Assembly: GCA_947570135.1 (NCBI GenBank)
Contig: CANOTP010000007.1
Span: 30,087 to 94,086, forward strand
DNA: 64,000 nucleotides
Origin: an uncultured Candidatus Melainabacteria bacterium
GTDB lineage: Bacteria; Cyanobacteriota; Vampirovibrionia; Gastranaerophilales; Gastranaerophilaceae
Direction: 5' to 3'
Part shown: piece by piece, positions 25,713 to 33,832 of the stretch
How the letters are laid out: every line of letters starts with the position of its first letter
How positions within the stretch are numbered: the first letter of the stretch is position 1
Notes under the pieces: model-generated
The model's database searches: none
Seen by the model: the letters and a program-made list of their open reading frames with translations, nothing else
Told to the model about the DNA's origin: nothing
Translations under genes and position numbers: made by a program

Positions 25713-27134
25713 TTAGAAACGAAAATCACGTTGACCTTGGGAAATTTTCTCAAGGTTTTCGTTTAATACGGGAGCAATTTTCTTGTCTGCAAGTTTTGCC
25801 AATTCGTTTTTGATAACATCTTCACCGACTTTTTTTGTTTCAGGTGAGGCATAGTCTTCCAAATATTCTTTCAGCGTCATAAGAGCGTTCGGGTGGCAGA
25901 AGTTATGAATCTGTTGTTCCTTACAGATTGCCATAAACCTGTCGCCAACTCTTCCTTCCCTGTAACAAGCTGTGCAAAAACTCGGTACATAGTCAAGTTC
26001 CATAAGCCATTTTAAAACTTCATCAAGTGTTCTTCTGTCGGTTACTTCAAATTGTGCAGTATCTTCTTCTGACTCGTTTTCAGGATGAGCGTACCCGCCT
26101 ACACTTGTTTTTGAACCTCCGCTAATTTGTGAAATTCCGAGTTGTAAAACTCTTTCTCTGCATTTTTGTGATTCGCGGGTTGAAATTATCATTCCCGTAT
26201 ATGGAACTGCTATACGAATACAAGCAATAATTTTTGCAAATGTATCATCATCAATTCCGTTATCAAATGTTGAAGGGTCAATATCATCAGCTTTTCTTAT
26301 TCTCGGAACAGAAATTGTATGCGGCCCGACACCATATACGGCTTCTAAGTGTTCTGCGTGCATTAAAAGTGCAGAAAATTCATAACGATACAGTTCTAAA
26401 CCGAACAAAACTCCTAATCCGACATCATCAATTCCGCCCTGCATCGCTCTATCCATGGCTTCCGTGTGGTACGCGTAATTATGTTTTGGTCCTGTCGGGT
26501 GGAGCCGCTCGTATGTTTCTTTGTTATAAGTTTCCTGGAACAGAATGTATGTTCCGATTCCAGCTTCTTTCAGTTTTCTGTAGTTTTCAACCGTTGTTGC
26601 TGCAATATTAACGTTAGCCCTGCGGATTGCTCCGTTTTTATGGTGGATTGAATATATTGTTTTAAGTGATTCCAAAACGTATTCAATCGGGTTATTAACG
26701 GGGTCTTCGCCTGTTTCGATTGCTAAACGCTTATGACCCATATCTTGAAGTGCTATAACTTCTTCTCTGATTTCATCCTGAGTCATTTTTTTGCGCGGAA
26801 TATGTTTATTTTTAGCGTGGTAAGGGCAATAAACGCATCCGTTTACGCAATAGTTTGAAAGATATAACGGTGCAAAAAGTACAATTCTGTTTCCGTAGTA
26901 ATCCTGTTTAATTTTTTTTGCAAGTTCAAAAATTTCGTTATTTTTTTCTTCAATTTCGCAATCTAACAAAACGGCTGCTTCCCTGTGAGTTAAACCTTTC
27001 CCGAGTTTTGCTTTATTGATAATTTTATCAATAAGTTCAATATTATTTTTGTTTTCCTGCGCGTATCGTAAGGTTTCTAAAACCTCGTTATGATCAATAA
27101 ATTCTTCTGCTTTTGCGGATTTTGGATTGTACAT
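25713..27134 (-). CDS. hydG: [FeFe]-hydrogenase maturase HydG (tyrosine lyase)
   Basis: HydG is a radical SAM enzyme that splits tyrosine to CO, cyanide and p-cresol for the hydrogenase 2Fe cluster. The N-terminal radical SAM site is LSNYCVNGCVYCPYH (CxxxCxxC). The C-terminal auxiliary cluster ligands are in CTACYREG and, 20-odd residues on, HNFCHPNA. At 473 residues it matches HydG and not ThiH, which is ~370. hydF is 21 kb away, so the maturation genes are dispersed. Confidence 0.94.
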   Translation of the reverse strand: MYNPKSAKAEEFIDHNEVLETLRYAQENKNNIELIDKIINKAKLGKGLTHREAAVLLDCEIEEKNNEIFELAKKIKQDYYGNRIVLFAPLYLSNYCVNGCVYCPYHAKNKHIPRKKMTQDEIREEVIALQDMGHKRLAIETGEDPVNNPIEYVLESLKTIYSIHHKNGAIRRANVNIAATTVENYRKLKEAGIGTYILFQETYNKETYERLHPTGPKHNYAYHTEAMDRAMQGGIDDVGLGVLFGLELYRYEFSALLMHAEHLEAVYGVGPHTISVPRIRKADDIDPSTFDNGIDDDTFAKIIACIRIAVPYTGMIISTRESQKCRERVLQLGISQISGGSKTSVGGYAHPENESEEDTAQFEVTDRRTLDEVLKWLMELDYVPSFCTACYREGRVGDRFMAICKEQQIHNFCHPNALMTLKEYLEDYASPETKKVGEDVIKNELAKLADKKIAPVLNENLEKISQGQRDFRF

Positions 27135-27184
27135 ATAATTTCTTCCTTAAGTATATTAATAATAAAACTTTAAGGCAAAAAGTA

Positions 27185-27206
27185 AAGTCGGGTTTTTGCC
27201 CGACTT
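27185..27206 (-). terminator. Rho-independent terminator
   Basis: AAGTCGGG and CCCGACTT form a perfect 8-bp stem. On the minus strand the downstream sequence is TTACTTTTT. It ends the transcript of the two exported-protein genes upstream (27218-27886). Confidence 0.7.
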
Positions 27207-27217
27207 CTAAAAACTTA

Positions 27218-27505
27218 TTAAATTCTGTTTTTCCAAACCCCGCCTTTTCTGTCAACAAGCGCGTCATAACAAGACCAAATTCTAAATACACCTGTTAGTC
27301 CTAAAACTGCGTGAGTAACATTTTTTTCTTTAGTGTTGTGGTTAACAGCTTGTCCGATACCCGGCCAAATAAACAGTGATAAAGCTGCCGCACCGACAGA
27401 ACGTCCTGAAACTTCACCGTCAGTTCCGTGAGTTCCGCCTGCAAATGCAGGAACGCCTAATGTTAACATTGATAATGCAATAACTGATAATAATACTTTT
27501 TTCAT
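27218..27505 (-). CDS. Small exported protein
   Basis: Signal peptide in residues 1-22 (MKKVLLSVIALSMLTLGVPAFA, cleavage after AFA). The mature ~73 residues have two hydrophobic Gly/Ala-rich segments (AAALSLFIWPGIGQAV and HAVLGLTGVFRIW) that could span or insert in a membrane, and one Cys. AGGAGGAAAG precedes the ATG. It lies 9 bp after the TonB-C-like gene. No named family. Confidence 0.7.
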   Translation of the reverse strand: MKKVLLSVIALSMLTLGVPAFAGGTHGTDGEVSGRSVGAAALSLFIWPGIGQAVNHNTKEKNVTHAVLGLTGVFRIWSCYDALVDRKGGVWKNRI

Positions 27506-27514
27506 ACTTTCCTC

Positions 27515-27886
27515 CTATTGTTTTCCGTTTTTCCCGTATACGTTATAATCAAATGTGAATTGAACATCAATTGAATCCTTATCAAATCCCGTCGGTAACG
27601 GTCTGAATTTTGTTTTTTTAACAGCTTTTATTGCAGCTGAGTCTGTTTTTTTATCGCCTGAACTTTTAAATATTGAAACATTTTTAAGAGTTCCGTCTTT
27701 TTTTATTGTATAAAAAACTGTTGTATGAGTTGAGTGACCGACTCTTTGCGGTTCCCAATTAAGTTTGATATTTCGCTGCATTTCTCTCATATACGGACCA
27801 AAGTCAACATTCGGTTCGTCAGCAAATACGCTGACACCTGTCAACATAATCAATACAGCAACTGCTGTTAATAATTTTTTTATCAT
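27515..27886 (-). CDS. Exported TonB C-terminal-like domain protein
   Basis: A signal peptide (residues 1-22, ending VSVFA) is followed by a single TonB-C/TolA-like domain: MQRNIKLNWEPQ, TVFYTIKKDGTLKNVSIFKSSG and AAIKAVKKTKFRPLP. Family members bind outer-membrane or periplasmic partners. This one has neither the transmembrane anchor plus Pro-rich spacer of TonB nor ExbBD genes nearby, so energy transduction is unlikely. It is probably a free periplasmic adaptor. It sits in a tail-to-head operon with mtnA (11-bp gap). Confidence 0.8.
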   Translation of the reverse strand: MIKKLLTAVAVLIMLTGVSVFADEPNVDFGPYMREMQRNIKLNWEPQRVGHSTHTTVFYTIKKDGTLKNVSIFKSSGDKKTDSAAIKAVKKTKFRPLPTGFDKDSIDVQFTFDYNVYGKNGKQ

Positions 27887-27897
27887 CTTAATTCCTT

Positions 27898-28956
27898 TTA
27901 TTTTTTGAAAGCTTCTGCGATTGATTTTGTGTAATCAGGGCGCAGAATCCCTTTTTCCGTTATAATTCCCGCGATAAGTTCGTGCGGTGTCACGTCAAAC
28001 CCGGGATTTATAATATTAACCCCTTCAGCACAAATCGGTTTTCCGTTGATGTGTGTAACCTCATCATGTGAACGCTCTTCTATTACTATATCATCTCCTG
28101 ATTTTATGCTTGTGTCAATAGTTGATAAAGGAGCCGCAACATAAAACGGTATATTATGATATTTTGCCGCAATTGCAACGGTATAGGTTCCGATTTTATT
28201 AGCAGCATCTCCGTTTGCCGCGATTCTGTCTGCACCCACACAAACCATATCTATCATACCTTTTTTCATGAAATATGAACACATCCCGTCAGTAATCAAA
28301 GTTACTGGGATTCCGTCCATAGTAAGTTCAAGTGTGGTAATTCTTGCACCTTGCTGGCGCGGTCTTGTTTCATCCGCAAAAACCTGCACGGTAGGGTCGT
28401 TTGCAAAAGCCGAACGAACAACTCCCAATGCCGTTCCATATCCGACTGTTGCTAAAGCTCCCGCATTACAATGAGTCAGTATTGTTGCGCCTTTTGGAAC
28501 AACTTCGGCCCCGTAATCACCGATTTTTTTATTGATTTCGATATCTTCAAGTTCAAGTTTTTTACCGTTTTCTTTTAATTTTTCGATAAGCTCTTTTATA
28601 TCATCTGTAGAATTTCTTATAATATCTTTTTGTTTTTCAACCGCCCACATAAGATTTACTGCTGTTGGGCGCGCACTTGCCATATAATCTGCTTTTTCTA
28701 AAAGTTTTGTAATAAATTCATCATGCGTTAAGTTTTGTTTTTCAAGTTCCTGAGCATAAAGCACAACCCCGTGAGCTCCTGCAATCCCGATAGCAGGTGC
28801 CCCGCGAACTATCATTGTTTTTATCGCGTCAAACATGTCCTGTCCGTTTGTTATATTAACATATTCAAAATGTTCGGGAAATTTTGTCTGGTCAACCATT
28901 CTTGAATACGTGTCAATCCATTCGATTGTTCTTATTTTTGATGTAAATTCAGCCAT
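27898..28956 (-). CDS. mtnA: S-methyl-5-thioribose-1-phosphate isomerase
   Basis: MtnA isomerises the aldose MTR-1-P to MTRu-1-P in methionine salvage and belongs to the eIF2B-like family. Segments MIVRGAPAIGIAGAHGVVLY, LTHCNAGALATVGYGTALGV (catalytic Cys), CVGADRIAANGDAANKIGT and NPGFDVTPHELI are present. The ATG at 28956 (352 residues) has AAGGAAC 8 nt before it. Other salvage genes are absent, so it may act with enzymes elsewhere or in a side pathway. Confidence 0.93.
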   Translation of the reverse strand: MAEFTSKIRTIEWIDTYSRMVDQTKFPEHFEYVNITNGQDMFDAIKTMIVRGAPAIGIAGAHGVVLYAQELEKQNLTHDEFITKLLEKADYMASARPTAVNLMWAVEKQKDIIRNSTDDIKELIEKLKENGKKLELEDIEINKKIGDYGAEVVPKGATILTHCNAGALATVGYGTALGVVRSAFANDPTVQVFADETRPRQQGARITTLELTMDGIPVTLITDGMCSYFMKKGMIDMVCVGADRIAANGDAANKIGTYTVAIAAKYHNIPFYVAAPLSTIDTSIKSGDDIVIEERSHDEVTHINGKPICAEGVNIINPGFDVTPHELIAGIITEKGILRPDYTKSIAEAFKK

Positions 28957-28957
28957 T

Positions 28958-29413
28958 TTATTTGTTCCTTTTTTCATACATATCTCTGATAAAATCTATT
29001 ATATAATGGGTTGCAAGCCCAGTGAACGCGTTTGTTGTTGCACACAAAACACCGACAAAAATTATAAAAGTGATTAAAAGCCACACAGGTGAGTTTGTAA
29101 TCATTGCAGATAAAAACATGTTAGGTGTAATTTTAAACCCTACAGCCAGAATCCACGTGATAAATACAAAAACCGACGAAAAAGTTAAGTTTGCGCAAAA
29201 ACCTGACAATGCTCCAAATACAATACTGTCAACAACAGATGTCAGGTCAAATTTTCCGTCCATAATCATATAAACCATAACAGCGGGCGCTGCAAAAAGT
29301 AAAATTAAAATCAACATAACCAAACCGACATGCGGAATCGGAGCAAGAATCCCTAAAACTGCGCCAAGTATTAAGCTTAATATAACAATTTGTTTAACTA
29401 AAGTTTTATTCAT
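28958..29413 (-). CDS. Small integral membrane protein
   Basis: 151 residues with four hydrophobic segments (about 8-52 as two, then 65-95 and 110-135). Gly-rich helices and a charged C-terminus (RDMYEKRNK) suggest N-in orientation. No transporter or enzyme motif is visible. It ends 1 base before the mtnA ATG, so the genes are probably co-transcribed, but a shared role is not evident. Confidence 0.65.
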   Translation of the reverse strand: MNKTLVKQIVILSLILGAVLGILAPIPHVGLVMLILILLFAAPAVMVYMIMDGKFDLTSVVDSIVFGALSGFCANLTFSSVFVFITWILAVGFKITPNMFLSAMITNSPVWLLITFIIFVGVLCATTNAFTGLATHYIIDFIRDMYEKRNK

Positions 29414-29460
29414 ATCTTAAAATATTTTATCATTGATAAGATTAAAATACAATTGGAAAA

Positions 29461-29473
29461 TTCTATATATAGA
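29461..29473. promoter_or_regulatory. Operator-like 13-bp palindrome for the paired XRE genes
   Basis: TTCTATATATAGA is present here, 36 bp before the ATG of the plus-strand XRE gene. The same 13 bases occur on the minus strand at 30117-30129, 37 bp before the other XRE gene. A third, half-matching copy (TTCTATATATGC, from 29501) overlaps this gene's own start codon. The symmetric placement suggests autoregulation and cross-regulation. Confidence 0.55.
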
Positions 29474-29508
29474 CATAGTAATTATAAGATTATTTGTATA
29501 TTCTATAT

Positions 29509-29784
29509 ATGCAACAGAATAATTCCAAAAAATCAGAAACCATTCGTGAAATCATAGCCGAAATCGTAAAAGAAGAGCGGCTTTCACAAAACAAGTCACA
29601 AAGATTAATCGCTGATGAATATGATATTCAGCGTTCATTATTCAGCCGTGTTGAAAGCAGTAAAAACGAGCCGATGCTTATTTCGCTTTGGGTAATAAGT
29701 GAGGCTTTGGGGATGAAGTTGTCTGATTTAATAAAAAAAGTTGAGTCAAGATTACCGAAAGGCTTTTCTTTGATTGAGAAATAA
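29509..29784 (+). CDS. XRE-family HTH regulator, paralogue A
   Basis: The 91 residues from the ATG at 29509 contain an HTH with SQRLIADEYDIQRSLFSRVESSKNEP, then ISLWVISEALGMKLSDLI. It is clearly related to the facing gene at 29805-30080 (SQRIFADEYEIQKSLISRLENCNNEP). The upstream in-frame ATG at 29494 lies within the operator half-site and lacks a ribosome binding site. Target genes other than the pair itself are unknown. Confidence 0.8.
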   Translation: MQQNNSKKSETIREIIAEIVKEERLSQNKSQRLIADEYDIQRSLFSRVESSKNEPMLISLWVISEALGMKLSDLIKKVESRLPKGFSLIEK

Positions 29785-29804
29785 ATTGTTAATAAATGTT
29801 ACTG

Positions 29805-30080
29805 CTATTTATCTATTAAAATAATATTTTCTCCTAATTCTTTTTCTACTAACTGAAATAGCTCTGAGGGGTTGATTTCTAAAGCATTTGCAATTTTCCA
29901 CAGAGAAAATAATTTAGGTTCGTTATTGCAGTTTTCAAGTCGACTTATCAGGGATTTTTGTATTTCGTATTCATCAGCGAAAATACGTTGTGACTTAGCT
30001 TTTTCTAATCGTTTACCTTTAATTACTTTAGATAAAGCTATAAGTATTTGAGTTTCTTTTTCTGAAAGCTTTGGTTGCAT
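29805..30080 (-). CDS. XRE-family HTH regulator, paralogue B
   Basis: 91 residues with the same HTH frame as the convergent paralogue, about 45% identical by eye. Both end with an LIEK/LIDK motif. The two genes face each other with 20 bp between stops. A perfect copy of the shared palindrome lies 37 bp upstream. This looks like an inverted duplication that kept the regulatory site. Confidence 0.8.
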   Translation of the reverse strand: MQPKLSEKETQILIALSKVIKGKRLEKAKSQRIFADEYEIQKSLISRLENCNNEPKLFSLWKIANALEINPSELFQLVEKELGENIILIDK

Positions 30081-30116
30081 GCATAGAATTTCAGTGGTAA
30101 ACTTTGATAAAGGTTA

Positions 30117-30129
30117 TCTATATATAGAA
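30117..30129. promoter_or_regulatory. Second copy of the 13-bp XRE palindrome
   Basis: Reads TTCTATATATAGA on the minus strand, upstream of the paralogue B gene. Same distance from the start as the copy before paralogue A. Confidence 0.55.
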
Positions 30130-30228
30130 CCATTTTAGAGTATAGTTTTATTAGGAAGACATAATGTATTGTAATAATAAATTAGGAAATTCATCTTATT
30201 ATTTCAGGTGGATTGACGAGGTATGATT

Positions 30229-30705
30229 TTAATTAATTGAAGTATTTCTCGTATAACAAATCGCGATAGCAATCGAGTCAACAGTATCATCAAGCTTTGG
30301 TAATTTGTCTGTGCCAAGACTCAGTTTAACCATTTGTTCAACTTCTTTTTTACTTGCGCGGCCGTATCCTGTAAGAATTTGTTTTACTTCCATAGGGGTG
30401 TATTCATAAATCGGGATTTTGTATTTTTCAAGTACGGTTAAAATAACTCCGCGCGCGTGCGCAACAGGCATGACGGTTGTCTGGTTTCTGAAAAAAAACA
30501 ATTTTTCTATTGCACAAACATCGGGCTTATATTTTTCAACAAGAGAGTTCATATCGTTAAAGATTTCCAATAATCTTGATGATTCTCTTGTTCCTTTTTG
30601 GGTTTGGATTGAACCTGAGTTTAGCAAATTAATATTTTTGCCGTCAAATTCAACGACACTGTATCCGACTATTGCCATTCCCGGGTCTATTCCTAATATC
30701 TTCAT
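30229..30705 (-). CDS. ruvC: Holliday junction resolvase RuvC
   Basis: RuvC cuts Holliday junctions symmetrically with RuvAB. The four acidic active-site positions can be placed: GIDPGMAIVGYSVVE, the Glu of CAIEKLFF, and the C-terminal DTVDSIAIAIC with two Asp. 158 residues, family-typical. ruvAB is not next to it. Confidence 0.95.
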   Translation of the reverse strand: MKILGIDPGMAIVGYSVVEFDGKNINLLNSGSIQTQKGTRESSRLLEIFNDMNSLVEKYKPDVCAIEKLFFFRNQTTVMPVAHARGVILTVLEKYKIPIYEYTPMEVKQILTGYGRASKKEVEQMVKLSLGTDKLPKLDDTVDSIAIAICYTRNTSIN

Positions 30706-30724
30706 AGGTTTATTCTATCAAAAA

Positions 30725-30748
30725 CGCGGCGGATTGTCATCCGCCGCG
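30725..30748 (-). terminator. Rho-independent terminator before ruvC
   Basis: CGCGGCGGAT and ATCCGCCGCG form a perfect 10-bp stem with a 4-nt loop. On the minus strand TTTTTG follows. It ends the Hsp20 gene transcript and isolates ruvC. Confidence 0.8.
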
Positions 30749-30756
30749 GCTTATAT

Positions 30757-31335
30757 TTAATCATCGTTTTCTTCGTTATTATCTTTATTCTCACCAATTG
30801 GAATTGTTATTATGTAATAATTTCCGTTGGTTTCTTTTGTTAAATCAGCAAGTCTTACGTTGTTGCCAAACATATAGTGCTGTTGAAATTCCGAGATTTG
30901 CTCGTTGTTTTTTGTTTTTCTGATTGAACGGCCGTTGATTGTTAAGATATTACCGTTTGTTGTGACTTGAACATTGTTTTCGTTATTGTCAAACGCTCTT
31001 AAATCGATGATAACCTTGTAAAAATCTTTTGATTGTTCAAGGTGAATAACATGAGCACTTTTGCGTGAAAAGTCTTTTCCTTCCTTAAACATCATTCTGT
31101 CCATTTGGCGTATGTCTTTAAACATACGGTGTTCCATTCTTGCAGGGTTCATAAATTCAGGGCTGAAAAATCTTTTGAAATGCCAGTCTGCAACAACATA
31201 AAATGCACAAAATGCTCCTAAAAAGATTAATAATCCTGTTAATAGTGTTTTCATTAATGGATGATTTGAACACATCGGGCGGTACTCCTCTTTTACTTTT
31301 ACCGTCTCTTCATTGTAGTTTTGATTTTCTTCCAT
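30757..31335 (-). CDS. Membrane-anchored Hsp20/alpha-crystallin-like protein
   Basis: 192 residues from the ATG at 31335, which has AAAGGAGC 5 nt upstream. A cytoplasmic ~30-residue tail and one transmembrane helix (LLTGLLIFLGAFCAFYVVA) precede a Met-rich linker and an alpha-crystallin-like beta domain with YKVIIDLRAFDNNENNVQV, NILTINGRS and YYIITIPIG. Small heat-shock proteins hold unfolded clients. A membrane anchor facing the periplasm is uncommon and suggests an envelope chaperone, by inference. Confidence 0.65.
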   Translation of the reverse strand: MEENQNYNEETVKVKEEYRPMCSNHPLMKTLLTGLLIFLGAFCAFYVVADWHFKRFFSPEFMNPARMEHRMFKDIRQMDRMMFKEGKDFSRKSAHVIHLEQSKDFYKVIIDLRAFDNNENNVQVTTNGNILTINGRSIRKTKNNEQISEFQQHYMFGNNVRLADLTKETNGNYYIITIPIGENKDNNEENDD

Positions 31336-31473
31336 ATTAGCTCCTTTCAAATTAATCTTATTTCTTTAACAGCTTTTCACAATACCCGATTAGGGGTGCC
31401 AATTTGAACAGTTTGTTGCTTGATAAAATAATTTTGCTATGTTATTATATTGAACAAGAAAGGTTGAGATGAC

Positions 31474-31662
31474 ATGGCTAAAATTCTGGTAACTATGCCT
31501 GATGAATTTTTAAATAAAGTAGACGGACTTGCTGATACCGAACGCTGTTCAAGAAGTGAGCTTATTAGAGAGGCTTTAAGAAATTATATGCGCAGAGTTT
31601 CAAAACAGCAGCTTGAAAATGCTTCCCGTAATGCTGAAATATTGGAAGATATTTTAGGCTAA
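31474..31662 (+). CDS. Ribbon-helix-helix (CopG/Arc-like) regulator
   Basis: 62 residues: a beta strand AKILVTMPDEFLNKVD then helix-turn-helix SRSELIREALRNYMRR, the canonical RHH_1 layout. Such proteins bind DNA as dimers and often serve as antitoxins or autorepressors. No toxin gene lies next to it; the gene at 31659 on the opposite strand is a signalling protein. AAGAAAGGTTGAG precedes the ATG. Confidence 0.8.
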   Translation: MAKILVTMPDEFLNKVDGLADTERCSRSELIREALRNYMRRVSKQQLENASRNAEILEDILG

Positions 31663-32960
31663 TTATTAAATTCTTTTATAAAATTATCTACCCATTTTAT
31701 AAGCTGAGGAATGTCGTAAGGTTTTGGTAAATACAGGTCGGCACCTGTGTTTAATACAAGTTCTTTATCGTGAATTATTGAAGTTACGATGATTTTTGAA
31801 CTCTTAAAACTTTCCTGCTGTTTTAAAAAGTAACAAAGATTTAACCCGTTTTTCTTTTCCAAATTACCTGCATCAACTATTATCAGTGCAGGAATATCGT
31901 TTTCTTCGGGTATTTTATACTCATTAACAATTTGTGCCTGATAGCCTTGAAGATTTAGAATTGTGTGTAAAAGTGTTCCGAGTGCTTCATCTGTTTCAAA
32001 TATCAGGATTTTATTATTGTATTCTTTTTCAAAAACCGAATCCTGTCCTTCGATTTTCGGGCGTTCCATAAGGTAGTTGGATTTGTTCGATAAATCAGCC
32101 ATTTTATGAATTTGAACAAGGTTATTTAAAACTTGCGCGGTGTCTTTATATTTTGTAAATTCGTTGGTTACTATACTTATTGTTGAATGAACAAAATTTG
32201 CGCGTCGTCCTGCAAATTCGTCCCCCTGCATAATCATGTAACCTCTGTCTAAATCGTGTTCGGCGTAAAATTTTGAAGCAACAGAGTCAAATGCAAATGT
32301 TAAAAAACTTGCCAATCGTTCTGCTTTTATTGTGTCTGTGATTATCAAAAACGTGTTTTCGCTGATTTCGCCTAAGTAATCGTTTTCGTTAAGTGAGGCT
32401 TGAATGATTGCACAATAGGTTTGGAGTAATTTGTCCGAGGCAAGTTGGGTGTAAGCTTCTTTGTAGCTTTCAAAATTCTCGATACTTATATATAAAGCAG
32501 CCCAATTGCTGTTGTCGGATAATTTGCGTTTAATTGCTCGCATTGTGTAATTTTTATTGGGTAATAACTGTTTTGTATCAAGATTTGATTCGAATTCCCG
32601 ACGTAAATGTGCGCTCATTCGAACCTTAAATTCTTCTATATTTACGGGTTCAGAAAGAAAATCATCTGCTCCGCTTTCTAAAACTTTTATTCTGTCGTTA
32701 AAATCAGCAGATTTAGATAAGGCAACAATTACGGGACGCATATTGTAAGTTAGCGCTCTTACCTGTTTACAGAAATCAGATAACTCATTATCAAAACTGT
32801 CTGAAATGATTATCAAATCAGGTTCTTTATCCTGAATTAGTTTAATAGATGTAATCAAATCCTTAGAAACGATTACATGATTTGAATCGGATTCCAGAAG
32901 TTTTTTATACTTTGTTGAAAGTTCAAGTCTTTTATCAATAATAAGTGTTACTGATTGCAT
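31659..32960 (-). CDS. REC-(GGDEF-like)-REC signalling protein
   Basis: 433 residues. An N-terminal receiver-like domain (1-120: DLIIISDSFDNE, SGADDFLSEPVN), a central ~150-residue domain laid out like a GGDEF fold but with ENTFLIITD instead of GGDEF, and a C-terminal receiver (310-430: ALIIVDAGNLEKKNG, KIIVTS, GADLYLPKPYD). With the catalytic GGDEF gone it is probably not a diguanylate cyclase. It overlaps the kinase gene by 13 bp and is likely its partner. The phospho-acceptor Asp may be the D in VDAGN or SDSF. Confidence 0.7.
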   Translation of the reverse strand: MQSVTLIIDKRLELSTKYKKLLESDSNHVIVSKDLITSIKLIQDKEPDLIIISDSFDNELSDFCKQVRALTYNMRPVIVALSKSADFNDRIKVLESGADDFLSEPVNIEEFKVRMSAHLRREFESNLDTKQLLPNKNYTMRAIKRKLSDNSNWAALYISIENFESYKEAYTQLASDKLLQTYCAIIQASLNENDYLGEISENTFLIITDTIKAERLASFLTFAFDSVASKFYAEHDLDRGYMIMQGDEFAGRRANFVHSTISIVTNEFTKYKDTAQVLNNLVQIHKMADLSNKSNYLMERPKIEGQDSVFEKEYNNKILIFETDEALGTLLHTILNLQGYQAQIVNEYKIPEENDIPALIIVDAGNLEKKNGLNLCYFLKQQESFKSSKIIVTSIIHDKELVLNTGADLYLPKPYDIPQLIKWVDNFIKEFNN

Positions 32961-33688
32961 TTTATCCTCGCTTGTTCTTCTATTGTTTTTATCGGAAGAA
33001 GAATTTTAAAAGTTATTTTACTTATGTTTGGATTATCGGTGGGTTTTGAACTGACAGAAATTTTACCCCCCATTTTTTCCGTGAGGTTTTTTGTTATATA
33101 TAATCCCAAGCCGCTGCCTTGAACTTTTCTGGTTAAAGGATTATCAATTCGTGCAAATTTTGTAAAAATTTTATCGTAATCCTTTTCCTCGATTCCGATA
33201 CCGAGATTTGTAACTTCAACAACTGCGTTTTCGCCTTCAACACCTGTTGTAACTGTTGTAGTTGAGTTTTCAACAGAGTATTTTGCGCTGTTTTCAATCA
33301 AATTTGTCATTATTTGCTGAAACTTGTCTTTATCAACAAAAATATTCGGTAAATTATTTTTATAATTAAATTCAAATTTATGTGACGGATATTGGTTTTT
33401 TACGACTGCTATAACTTGTTCAATCGGATTTTTTATATTTAATTCGTTAAAGATGAAATTATTTGAACTCTGCAGTTTTGTAACAGATAACATATTTTCT
33501 ACAAGATGAATAAGCCTGTTAGATTGTTCTTCAATGATTTTTAAAAACTTTTTTTTACTCTCATCGTCCAATTTGTCCCAAGATGACAGCATTGTTTGTG
33601 AAAATCCGCGAATAGAGGTTAAAGGAGTTCTTAATTCGTGGCTTACTGTTGATATAAAGTCTTCGTAATTTTTTTCGATATTATCCAT
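32948..33688 (-). CDS. Sensorless soluble histidine kinase
   Basis: 246 residues beginning directly with the HisKA helix: FISTVSHELRTPLTSIRGF holds the phospho-His. The HATPase domain follows with NLIENSAKYS (N box), GIGIEEKDYDKIFTKFAR (G1) and GSGLGLYITKNL (G2). No membrane segment or sensor domain is present, so the signal must come from a partner protein. It is first in the operon with the REC-REC protein. Confidence 0.88.
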   Translation of the reverse strand: MDNIEKNYEDFISTVSHELRTPLTSIRGFSQTMLSSWDKLDDESKKKFLKIIEEQSNRLIHLVENMLSVTKLQSSNNFIFNELNIKNPIEQVIAVVKNQYPSHKFEFNYKNNLPNIFVDKDKFQQIMTNLIENSAKYSVENSTTTVTTGVEGENAVVEVTNLGIGIEEKDYDKIFTKFARIDNPLTRKVQGSGLGLYITKNLTEKMGGKISVSSKPTDNPNISKITFKILLPIKTIEEQARIKCNQ

Positions 33689-33832
33689 AACTTTATTATA
33701 ACAAATTTTTCAATATTTGAGGGGTTTTTAATATTTTTTTAATTAATGGGGCAATTTTTTCGCCTAAAAAACGTTTATATATTTGTAAAGATTATTTTAT
33801 ACAGGTACGAGGAAAATGAAAGGAAATTTACT

